DNA from: Leptospira perdikensis
GTDB lineage: Bacteria > Spirochaetota > Leptospiria > Leptospirales > Leptospiraceae
Reading direction: 5' to 3'
DNA: 64,000 bases
NCBI RefSeq assembly: GCF_004769575.1
Contig: NZ_RQGA01000003.1
Coordinates: forward strand, 682,001-746,000
A program made the translations under genes and the position numbers. Below the pieces are notes generated by a model, which had not been told where the DNA came from, ran no database searches, and saw only the letters and a program-made list of their open reading frames with translations. Below, in pieces: positions 56,498 to 64,000 of this stretch; position 1 is the stretch's first letter; the number at the start of each line of letters is the position of its first letter.

Positions 56498-58056
56498 TTG
56501 GGTAAATAAGCATCCGGATCCAAAGCTTGTTGGTCTGGGCCTTTCCTAACTTCAAAATGTAAATGTGGGCCGGTAGATTTACCGGTGTTTCCTACCTGAC
56601 CAATGATATCGCCTGATCGGACTGTGTCACCCTCTTTTACTTGGCGTTCATTTTGGTGGGCGTAGTAGGTGAATATATTGTTTTTATGGCTAAGGATAGT
56701 GAGCATCCCATAACCACCGCTAGTTGTTGTTGTTCTCCACACTTTTCCATCGCTCACAGCCTTTATGGGAGTACCAATGGATGCAGGTAAATCTATTCCC
56801 GAATGGAAGGCACCGACTTTTCCTGTGACCGGATCCACTCTTGTTCCAAAGTTTGAGGAAACGTAACGATCATTATCCACAGGGATTTGAAAGTATTTGG
56901 AAATATCATCACTATCAACAAGAGGTCCACGATCTTTGGAAACAAATCCTCCAAATACCCAACCCTCCCATTCATCATTCCAAGAAACGTAAAGCCATTT
57001 GGAACGAACTCCACCAATGGTTTCTATTTCTTTTTTTGTATCAATGATTTTGATTTTTTCATCTCCAGGAATTGTTGTCACCACAGATCCATAGTCATTG
57101 GGTTCATCGCGCATTCTTAAACTTGTGGAACGAACATATCGTTTTTCACCGTTTTTTAGTTCATCGGGATTTTCTTGTGGGTAAGAAATTTCACCTGGTT
57201 GGACGTCATAGGATACAACTTCTGAGGCACTCAAGTAACCACCAAACACCCAGCCGTTTCCGTAAGCAGAAGAAACTTGGTGCCAAAGGGAAGTGATTCC
57301 ATCGATCGTTTCTTCTGTGTTAGTTGACGTTTCGATTTTGACCTTGAGGCCTTTCGGTAATCTTGCGACAACATAAGCATTGACATCGGGTTCCCCTCTC
57401 ATATTGAGAGAACTTGCTTCTACCCACATGTCTTTTCCTTTTTTTGAATCGGAATAACCTGAGTTAGGTGTTTCGGACACCCTTCCCGAAAGCGAAGATA
57501 GGTCTAAAGAAAGTCCTTCCGTGTTTCTTGACTTAACTGCTGGTTTAGTCGCAGAAAGTAAATCTTGGGAAACATATCCTTCCTGTTTGGATTTTGTGCG
57601 AACAAGAACCCAGTGAGATCCTTCTTTTTTTGCGGTTACATCTTGTTTTAAGACCATAACCACTTCCAATGAATCCCCTTTTTTCACTTTCACTGCAGAC
57701 CGAGAAGAGGGATTGTTTGTAGGTTCTAATTGTAAGAAAAAATGATCTCCCGCAATCGCGGAAAGAGATTTTGATTTTTTATCTTTGTTCCCTGGTGCTG
57801 CGTTATGGTCTGCAATTCCTTCCGCTTGTTTAAGGTCGATGGGGGAAGAGGAAATTTTAAGACCGGGAAATTTGGTTTGTACACGATTCACAAAGTCATT
57901 GTACTTTTGTAAAATTTCTTCCTGTTTCTTTTGGTTTGCAGTGACAAGCCCGGATTGTCTTTGTTTGTCCCTTTCTTCTAACGAAGTTTGAGAAAGAAGA
58001 GGGTAAGCCAAAAACAATAGAAAAATAGACGTTCGAAGGGTTCTCTGATTTTTCAT
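56494..58056 (-). CDS. M23 family metallopeptidase with SH3 domains (LytM-like)
   Basis: 520 aa with a signal peptide (IFLLFLAYPLLSQTS). Three bacterial SH3-type segments are seen at about residues 120-170, 210-275 and 305-370 (each with SLNMR or SLRMR-like cores or a VLVRT strand). The C-terminal M23 domain has HSGIDLP (zinc ligands His and Asp), and the HLHF motif in TGPHLHFEVRKG. All zinc ligands are present, so it should cleave peptidoglycan cross-links. It is translationally coupled to the ankyrin gene. Confidence 0.9.
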   Translation of the reverse strand: MKNQRTLRTSIFLLFLAYPLLSQTSLEERDKQRQSGLVTANQKKQEEILQKYNDFVNRVQTKFPGLKISSSPIDLKQAEGIADHNAAPGNKDKKSKSLSAIAGDHFFLQLEPTNNPSSRSAVKVKKGDSLEVVMVLKQDVTAKKEGSHWVLVRTKSKQEGYVSQDLLSATKPAVKSRNTEGLSLDLSSLSGRVSETPNSGYSDSKKGKDMWVEASSLNMRGEPDVNAYVVARLPKGLKVKIETSTNTEETIDGITSLWHQVSSAYGNGWVFGGYLSASEVVSYDVQPGEISYPQENPDELKNGEKRYVRSTSLRMRDEPNDYGSVVTTIPGDEKIKIIDTKKEIETIGGVRSKWLYVSWNDEWEGWVFGGFVSKDRGPLVDSDDISKYFQIPVDNDRYVSSNFGTRVDPVTGKVGAFHSGIDLPASIGTPIKAVSDGKVWRTTTTSGGYGMLTILSHKNNIFTYYAHQNERQVKEGDTVRSGDIIGQVGNTGKSTGPHLHFEVRKGPDQQALDPDAYLPK

Positions 58057-58107
58057 AAAACAAGCTATAAATAACCAAAGAAAATGCGAATGGTCAAGGT
58101 TTTTTGT

Positions 58108-58626
58108 TTAATCTTCCTCGGGTAACAGGGGAGTTAAAAAGTAAGAAATAAATTCCAGTTTGCCTCTCATGGAGGATTTTTCGTAGATGGCAGCGGTTTG
58201 GTTTTCGATGGTACGTAGGCTTTTTTTTCGAACCGCAGCAATTTGTTTTTGGGAAAATCCGCGTAGTAAAAGAATGGCTATCTCCGTTTCTGCTTCGGAC
58301 AACTTCCATTCTTCCATTTGGGCCTTTGCCTCTGCCCAAAATCCTAGTTCTGGATTTTTTAAAATTCTATTTGTACGTTTTAAGTCATGGATTTGGGACT
58401 TTGCTTGTACGTTTTCGACCGCCTCAGCTTTCAATTCTTTGTAAAGAATGAAGACCACAAGAAAGGAAGAGAGGGCAATGAAGGACTCTACCGTGGCGAT
58501 GATAATTCGGAATCGATCAAAGTATTCTGGAGGGTTGGTAAGGGTGAAAATTTCTTCAGCAATCCAAACAATAAGAGATAGAACGTAAAATGCTAAAAAA
58601 AGAATTCGTACCTTGCGAGTGTCCAT
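58108..58626 (-). CDS. Membrane-anchored LuxR-type transcriptional regulator
   Basis: 172 aa. Two transmembrane helices (about residues 8-28 and 40-63) and a coiled linker precede a LuxR/GerE helix-turn-helix (about 108-165): LSEAETEIAILLLRGFSQKQIA followed by KSLRTIENQTAAIYEKS. There is no receiver domain, so signal input must come through the membrane or linker. It starts 51 bp upstream of the M23 gene on the same strand and may control or be part of that operon. Confidence 0.82.
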   Translation of the reverse strand: MDTRKVRILFLAFYVLSLIVWIAEEIFTLTNPPEYFDRFRIIIATVESFIALSSFLVVFILYKELKAEAVENVQAKSQIHDLKRTNRILKNPELGFWAEAKAQMEEWKLSEAETEIAILLLRGFSQKQIAAVRKKSLRTIENQTAAIYEKSSMRGKLEFISYFLTPLLPEED

Positions 58627-58743
58627 ATTTCTATCTAAACTTTGTAACTAGTCCCTGTATACGCAAGTCAGTTTCTTAGGTAGTCTCCACATTTGCGGAT
58701 ATCCTCCATAGAAAGTTTGGTGAAATTGTGAGATTCTATTTAC

Positions 58744-59097
58744 ATGAGCCGATGGATGTTAAGACTTTTGTTTCTTTCTTTCGGATTTGTATTGGCGTTT
58801 ACCGGATGTTCCAATTCAAAAAACTATGAGACAAGATCTCAATGTATGGATCGATGTGTCCGCGAACAATTTGTTTGTGCATTGGCCCTTGCACCTCAGC
58901 TAGACAATGCAACCGCAACCACAGTGACTTGTGTCACTATGTATGTGATGTGTTATGAAAAATGTCCAGTTGCATCCACTAGCAGTTCTACTACGACAAG
59001 ATCCAGCAGTTCCTCGAGTTCCGGAAATAGGGGTGGAAGTAGTTCTAGTTCAGGATCTGGATCAGGTAGTGGATCTAGTTCTTCTGGAAGTAGATAA
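58744..59097 (+). CDS. Small lipoprotein with Cys-rich core and Ser/Gly tail
   Basis: 117 aa. The signal LLFLSFGFVLAFTGC ends in a lipobox (FTGC). The mature core has six Cys spaced C-x3-C-x6-C, then C-x6-C-x3-C (MDRCVREQFVC, TCVTMYVMCYEKC), followed by about 40 residues of almost only Ser, Gly, Thr and Arg. The Cys pairs resemble a helical hairpin held by disulfides. The low-complexity tail is probably an extended surface spacer. It converges on the cyclase gene with a 5 bp gap. Confidence 0.75.
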   Translation: MSRWMLRLLFLSFGFVLAFTGCSNSKNYETRSQCMDRCVREQFVCALALAPQLDNATATTVTCVTMYVMCYEKCPVASTSSSTTTRSSSSSSSGNRGGSSSSSGSGSGSGSSSSGSR

Positions 59098-59102
59098 ACA
59101 TT

Positions 59103-61190
59103 CTAAGAACCGGTTTGTCTGTAGATGATTTTGGCACCAATCTGTAAATTTTTATATAAATCCAAAAAGATTTGGTTGGGAACCATACCGTCAGCATCTC
59201 TTGAGAATTCAGGGCGTAATCTCTTTAGAAAATACATTCCGAGTTCACCTTTGTTTTTGGCTTTCACTTTGCCGCGGTATTCACATTCGAAGAATCGTTT
59301 TACTTTATCATAAGTAGTCTCAGAAAGATTGATTTCTCCTGCATCTCCCGAACTTTCCATACGACTTGCCGTATTGACAGTATCCCCCCAAACATCGTAC
59401 GCAAATTTTGTTTTCCCAACGACTCCTGCAACAACTGGTCCTGTATGGATACCAATTCGGATTTCCCAAAATTCTTGACCTAACATTTGTTTGAATGATC
59501 GGATCTGGGTCATAAAGGATTTTATTTCCATAGCAAAAAGACAAGCATCCACTGGATGAGTGAAATTCCCCTGTGGAATCCCACCGGCTGCCATATAGGA
59601 GTCTCCAATGGTTTTTAATTTTTCGAAATTATGACGAACTGCAATATCATCAAACTGAGAAAAACAACCATCTAGTTGTTCAATCAAATCTTCTGGGGAA
59701 AGGGATTCTGCCGCAGATGTAAAGTTTTTGAAGTCAGTGAATAGAATACTCACTGACTCGTATTCCATTGGGGCAACTTCTCCTCTTTCAATCAGTTCAT
59801 CTGCTAAATCTCCCGGTAAAATATTTCGAATGAAGTGAAGGGTTTTTTCCCTTTCTTTCTCTAAGTCTCGCCTAAGATTTGCATTGTGAATGGCACCCGC
59901 CACTTGTTCACAAAAAGAAGTGATTTCTGAAAATTCATCTTTTGTCCAATCTTGTTCTCTTGTGAGACGAGTGACACAAATGATTCCGATGGTTTGTCCT
60001 TGAACAACGAGTGGGATTTGTCCAAACAATTCTAATTTGAAACTGTCGACAATGGATGTATCAATTGTCGATAATTGTTTCCATTTGATTGATTTTTTCA
60101 AGTAAACAGTTTTTTGTTTTTCGTAGGTTCTGAAAAGAGAGCCTATGTTTGGTGATAAAATAGGTCGAAAGGTTCGCAGGAAATTAGTTACGAGGAGACC
60201 TTTATTAAAGACCTCAGCTCCTTCCATAAGTGGAACTAGAGAATTAGTTTTTGGATCAACAAGAAGTACGAATCCTAACTCCACTCTGTGATTGATTTTA
60301 AGGTAAGTAAATACCTCTCTTGCAATATCTTCTATCTGTGAAAAAGAATTAATTCTTCGGTTAAAACGATGTAGGTTTTCTAACTTTAATCGATTTATTT
60401 CAATGTTTTCTTTTTCTTTTTGAATAACAAGATTTCCCTCTTTGAGTTCATTGAGTAGGTATCCAGTTTCAATGGTTCCTGCAATATAATCGGCAATAAT
60501 TTTTATTTGGTTTAATTGTTGTTCGGTGAGTTCAAAAATTCCAGAATAATCTAATAAATCCAGTGTTCCGATGAATTTATTTCGTAGATGTAAGGGGACA
60601 ATGAGTAAGGATTTTAAATTTGCGGATTGTTTGTTGGCAAGTTCGACACCTTCCGTTTTGTAAGATTCGAAATCTTGGATATAAAAACTTCGTTTGCGTT
60701 TTCGGACATAGGCATGAGCATACATTGTCACATAGGGATCAGAAACAGGAATGTTTCGACTCATGATTTCTTCTTTTACTTTTTCTGTGAGGTCGGAAGG
60801 AAAGTTACTATGGAAAAATTCCAATGCTTCGATTTCTTCTTGGTAAACATAAAGTAGATAGTGGGGAACTTTAAATTTTTCTCGAATGTATCTACCAAGG
60901 ATTTTTAAAATGTCTTTTAGGTCGGAGGCAGAGTTGATTTCTCGAAGTAGTCCATCCAAATCCGAAAGTTGACTATACGAATCCACGAGTTTGTCTGAAA
61001 ATTCTTCCGAGATCGATTTTGTGCTGATCAGTTCCTTTTCTTTTTCGAGTAATTCTTTTTTTAATAAATCTAATTCGTTTTGAAACTCGAGGATGGTCTT
61101 GTCTCTGTCTTCTTTTTGTTTGTATAAAGAAAATATTCCATACAGAATTGTGATAAAAAGAATGGCGATACCAAAAAGTCCGTAGATCAT
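59103..61190 (-). CDS. GAF-domain adenylate cyclase, catalytically complete
   Basis: 695 aa. One N-terminal membrane helix (about residues 3-22) and a coiled coil are followed by two GAF domains (about 75-250 and 290-440) and a class III cyclase domain (about 485-665). All catalytic positions are present: Asp in SILFTDFKNFT and in TIGDSYMAAGG, Lys in EKLKTIGD, and Asp, Asn and Arg in VWGDTVNTASRMES. It should produce cAMP. Its first 4 bp overlap the gene upstream, whose cyclase domain is degenerate, so the two are made together. Confidence 0.9.
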   Translation of the reverse strand: MIYGLFGIAILFITILYGIFSLYKQKEDRDKTILEFQNELDLLKKELLEKEKELISTKSISEEFSDKLVDSYSQLSDLDGLLREINSASDLKDILKILGRYIREKFKVPHYLLYVYQEEIEALEFFHSNFPSDLTEKVKEEIMSRNIPVSDPYVTMYAHAYVRKRKRSFYIQDFESYKTEGVELANKQSANLKSLLIVPLHLRNKFIGTLDLLDYSGIFELTEQQLNQIKIIADYIAGTIETGYLLNELKEGNLVIQKEKENIEINRLKLENLHRFNRRINSFSQIEDIAREVFTYLKINHRVELGFVLLVDPKTNSLVPLMEGAEVFNKGLLVTNFLRTFRPILSPNIGSLFRTYEKQKTVYLKKSIKWKQLSTIDTSIVDSFKLELFGQIPLVVQGQTIGIICVTRLTREQDWTKDEFSEITSFCEQVAGAIHNANLRRDLEKEREKTLHFIRNILPGDLADELIERGEVAPMEYESVSILFTDFKNFTSAAESLSPEDLIEQLDGCFSQFDDIAVRHNFEKLKTIGDSYMAAGGIPQGNFTHPVDACLFAMEIKSFMTQIRSFKQMLGQEFWEIRIGIHTGPVVAGVVGKTKFAYDVWGDTVNTASRMESSGDAGEINLSETTYDKVKRFFECEYRGKVKAKNKGELGMYFLKRLRPEFSRDADGMVPNQIFLDLYKNLQIGAKIIYRQTGS

Positions 61191-64000
61191 TTGATTAGAA
61201 TTTTTGCTCCACGTTTTTGTTGTGTGTACAACCTTCCAAATTTTTCATTGGGCATAGAACCCGTATCATCAGATAAATCAGGTTTTAGAGCTAACAATTC
61301 ATAAATAGGAACTTGATCCCCTTCATATGTATTGATTTGGCGTTGGTTGCCGATATGGAAAAGTCGTTTTACTTTCTCCATTGTTTCTTGGGAAATATTA
61401 ATTGGTATTCCTACACCACCTCTTCGGATGGCCTGGGTTTGTGTTACCGTTTTTCCCCAGACATCATAATTGAACTTTGATTTACCAATGACTCCTGCCA
61501 CCACCGGTCCTGAGTGGATTGCAATGGTGATTCCATTGGGGCGAAATGGGATGTCTCTAAAATCTTCAATCATTCGATTGACTTCGTCTTTAATCTGTAA
61601 GGCGGCAAGGCATGCATCTACTGCATGGGTAAAGTTTCCAACGGGAAGTCCTCCGGCTGCAAGATACATGTCTCCAGTCATACGAAGTTTTTCCATTCCT
61701 TGTGCTTTGATGATTTCATCAAAACGTGAGAAATATAAATCTAAACCTTCGATGAGTTCTTCTGGTGTAAGTTGGCCTGTAATTTGTGAAAACCCTGGAA
61801 AACTAGTCATAAGTAGGGTTACATTTTCAAATTCAACAGGATTGACCCTGCCTTTTTTTTGTAACTCTTCGGCCACGTTCTTCGGAAGGATGTTTAACAA
61901 AAGTGAATCTGATCTTTGTTTTTCCTCTTCAATTTTTTTGAGTAAAAAATGATTGTTGATGGCACTCGCAATGTGTTCCGAAACACCAACGATGGAATTC
62001 ACTTCATCTGTATTCAGTTGGATGTTTTCATCACTAATTCCATACACTGCCATGGCCACAACTTCGTCATTGTTAACAAGAGGTGAAATGAGAAATCCTT
62101 TCATTCCCGATTTTTCTGTAATTTGTTTGTCGATTGCGAATGGCATCGATTTGGGAACATTTTTCATATAGAAATGTCGTTTTCTTTGATAACATTTGTA
62201 GATGAACCCACTTTCTTCTCTAAGAGGAAAACGAAGGGATTTAAAATAGTTTATGTTATCATCAACTAATAAATCAAATCCGGAGTGATTAAGGTAACGA
62301 AATTCATTATATTCTTTATCGAGAAAATAGAGAACACAATGTTCTATTTTGTAGTTCTTTCGAATGAATCCGAAAATTTCAGCCAGAATATTCTCTAAAT
62401 TGTTTTGAGAGTTAACAGTTTTTGCAAACTCATTCATTTTTTGAATTTCTGCTTTTGCTTGTTCGGATTTTTTACGTTCTGCTTCCGTAATTTGTAACAA
62501 TAAAGAGTTTTGGATGGCTCCTGCAATTTGGTCGCAGAATCCCGATATCCTTCGGAGTACTTCGCGAGTGACTTCCATTGGTTTCTGATAAGAAGTGAAA
62601 TAAGCCATACCTATCACTTCGTTTTGAACTACAAGTGGAACTGCAACGAAAGAAGTAAGGCTTAGTTTTGAAAAAATTTGTTCGTCTAACTCGGATTCGT
62701 ATCGTTTGGGAGGTTTTGGGACAAATAGTGCTTTTTTGCGTGCATAGGTTTTGTATATAATTCCACCTTTTTCGTTTAAAGGAACCCTGAATGATTTTGC
62801 AAATAACAACTGTTCTTGTGTCGCATACGTCGGTATGGTTGTATTGTAAGTGTATAACTCTTTTTTCTTTGTATCAATCAGTTGTAATAGTGTGGCCTCT
62901 ATCTCAAATGTTTTTAAAATGTAGTTGAACATCTCTTCGATAATTTGTGAAAGGCTGGACTCTGAATTGATTTTTTTCGTAAATTCATTTAACTTTACTA
63001 CTTCGTTCTTTGCATTTTCCATTTGCATTCTTGCATTTTCTGCAAAGAATTTTTCGCGGTTCATTTCTTCCACGAGAATTGAGTTGGTAACAGCAGTAGC
63101 AATGTTTTCTGCAGTGTTTTCTACTAACTGGAGTTGTGGTTTGGAAAAACTTGCCCCCTTTTGTTCGCTAAGAAGAGCCAACATCGCGATGACTTTTCCT
63201 TGGGAACTAAGAGGGATGATCATACCAGGTTGTTTTCCAATTAATTGTACAAATTTTTGATTGGATTCGTTGAGACGCGATTCCCAAACCTTGGCAAACC
63301 GAAAGGGACGGTTCCTTTTGTAGACATGATAAAAAAGTCCAGCACTTGGATCTAAAGGAAAACTTACACCTTGTAATGTAGACTCAAGATTGAGGCCGGA
63401 ATTGGGAGATACAACCGATTTATGGTAAATGATTTTTGAATTTTCAGAATCGACTAAAAGTAGAATCATTGAATCGCAAAAAACTTCTTCATTTAAATAA
63501 TCAAATGCTTTGGTGAGAATACTATCTAGTTCAAGAGATGTATTTAGTGTTTTTGCAAATTCATTGAGTCGTTCTATATTTGCTTTCGAATATTCTAATT
63601 CATGTGTCCTTTCGACAACAATGTCTTCTAGTCCTTCTTTAAGAATGTTTAATTCTTTATTAGAAACTTCCAATCGTTCTTTTAATTTCTCAATGGAAAG
63701 GTAAGCTCTTGTGAATCCGTAGGATAGGATGTATCCTTGGAATAAAATAAAACCTAAAAAACCAAAAGGCATTATGTTCATTGTGTTGATGACATTGTTT
63801 TGATACAGGATGTCATGAACAACGGTCCCAAAAACAAAACTAAATCCAATTAGGGAGAGTCCAGCCCCTACAGTATCAGAGCGATAAGCCATAACAATGG
63901 CAATGGTGATTCGAACGCAGACTGAAATTAAAAAGATTTGAAAAAAATGAATTTTGGCACTAAAGATGGCGACCGGTAAAAACAAAGAAACAAGAAACGG
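61187..64000 (-). CDS. GAF-domain cyclase homologue lacking catalytic residues (5' end outside window)
   Basis: At least 937 codons; the frame is open to the window edge and the TTG at 63985 is probably internal. It has several N-terminal membrane helices (to about residue 95 counted from that TTG), a coiled coil, three GAF domains (about 135-300, 335-500 and 525-690) and a C-terminal cyclase fold. That fold lacks key residues: the first metal Asp is Ser (LLMTSFPGFS), the substrate Lys is Arg (LRMTGD), and VWGDTVNTASR has become VWGKTVTQTQA. Only the second metal Asp remains. It is predicted to be inactive and to act as a sensor partner or regulator of the downstream cyclase. Confidence 0.88.
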   Translation of the reverse strand, partial: PFLVSLFLPVAIFSAKIHFFQIFLISVCVRITIAIVMAYRSDTVGAGLSLIGFSFVFGTVVHDILYQNNVINTMNIMPFGFLGFILFQGYILSYGFTRAYLSIEKLKERLEVSNKELNILKEGLEDIVVERTHELEYSKANIERLNEFAKTLNTSLELDSILTKAFDYLNEEVFCDSMILLLVDSENSKIIYHKSVVSPNSGLNLESTLQGVSFPLDPSAGLFYHVYKRNRPFRFAKVWESRLNESNQKFVQLIGKQPGMIIPLSSQGKVIAMLALLSEQKGASFSKPQLQLVENTAENIATAVTNSILVEEMNREKFFAENARMQMENAKNEVVKLNEFTKKINSESSLSQIIEEMFNYILKTFEIEATLLQLIDTKKKELYTYNTTIPTYATQEQLLFAKSFRVPLNEKGGIIYKTYARKKALFVPKPPKRYESELDEQIFSKLSLTSFVAVPLVVQNEVIGMAYFTSYQKPMEVTREVLRRISGFCDQIAGAIQNSLLLQITEAERKKSEQAKAEIQKMNEFAKTVNSQNNLENILAEIFGFIRKNYKIEHCVLYFLDKEYNEFRYLNHSGFDLLVDDNINYFKSLRFPLREESGFIYKCYQRKRHFYMKNVPKSMPFAIDKQITEKSGMKGFLISPLVNNDEVVAMAVYGISDENIQLNTDEVNSIVGVSEHIASAINNHFLLKKIEEEKQRSDSLLLNILPKNVAEELQKKGRVNPVEFENVTLLMTSFPGFSQITGQLTPEELIEGLDLYFSRFDEIIKAQGMEKLRMTGDMYLAAGGLPVGNFTHAVDACLAALQIKDEVNRMIEDFRDIPFRPNGITIAIHSGPVVAGVIGKSKFNYDVWGKTVTQTQAIRRGGVGIPINISQETMEKVKRLFHIGNQRQINTYEGDQVPIYELLALKPDLSDDTGSMPNEKFGRLYTQQKRGAKILIK

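Noticed and set aside
1..64000. tRNA/rRNA genes, CRISPR arrays, insertion sequences or prophage
   Set aside because: No cloverleaf sequences, spaced repeats, transposases, integrases or phage genes were found on reading all intergenic regions and translations.

Overview
The window looks like chromosome of a spirochaete of the genus Leptospira, most likely from the saprophytic side of the genus. The reasons are moderately low G+C, tightly packed genes with many 1-14 bp overlaps, a large share of exported lipoproteins with spirochaete-style lipoboxes (SSC, LSC, VSC, FSC), a DUF1554 lipoprotein, a flagellar filament-cap gene, and unusually many class III nucleotide cyclases, cNMP-binding proteins and SpoIIE phosphatases. 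Genus is inferred from gene content; species cannot be fixed from the window. I see no tRNA, rRNA, CRISPR array, insertion sequence or prophage.

Layout. 1-6.4 kb: a CzcCBA-type heavy-metal RND efflux operon (minus strand, czcA cut by the window edge), headed by a possible 15-codon leader peptide and preceded by two small exported proteins that share a C-terminal LPPP tail. 6.5-10 kb: FAD-linked oxidase and polyphosphate kinase. 10-18 kb: fliD and a coupled gene of unknown function, HAD hydrolase, methyltransferase, dapF, PlsC-type acyltransferase and small lipoproteins. 18-25 kb: adenylate cyclase, GPH sugar symporter, SpoIIE phosphatase and an Aer-like chemoreceptor. 24.9-28 kb: a beta-oxidation pair (3-hydroxyacyl-CoA dehydrogenase and thiolase) with a membrane protein, followed by a G+C-rich, possibly repetitive intergenic stretch. 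29-33 kb: a lipoprotein island with three mosaic Cys-rich paralogues, an SGNH hydrolase and, at its head, a gene whose lipoprotein signal peptide is put out of frame by a 10-bp tandem repeat. 33-37.4 kb: dusC, a ThDP enzyme and an FAD dehydrogenase. 37.4-38.3 kb: a gene-free A+T-rich region holding an 88-base island of about 52% G+C. 38.3-49.5 kb: a second PAS chemoreceptor, an 806-aa protein built from repeated aromatic-Pro strands, an FMN reductase, a DUF1554 lipoprotein, a PadR-controlled redox/hydrolase operon with twin palindromic operators, and a substrate-binding-protein/histidine-kinase fusion. 49.7-53.6 kb: an overlapping operon of AlkD-like protein, two related lipoproteins, an esterase and an SDR. 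53.6-58.6 kb (minus): LuxR-type membrane regulator, M23 peptidase, ankyrin protein and two cNMP-binding proteins, the last four overlapping. 59.1-64 kb (minus): two overlapping GAF-cyclase genes, one canonical and one lacking most catalytic residues.

The strongest candidates for something new are (1) the phase-variable lipoprotein switch at 29,178-29,910, (2) the pseudo-cyclase/active-cyclase gene pair at 59.1-64 kb, next to an operon with two cNMP-binding proteins, and (3) the duplicated palindromic operator over the promoter of the PadR operon. All readings come from inspection of the sequence and its translations; no alignments, folding or searches were run.
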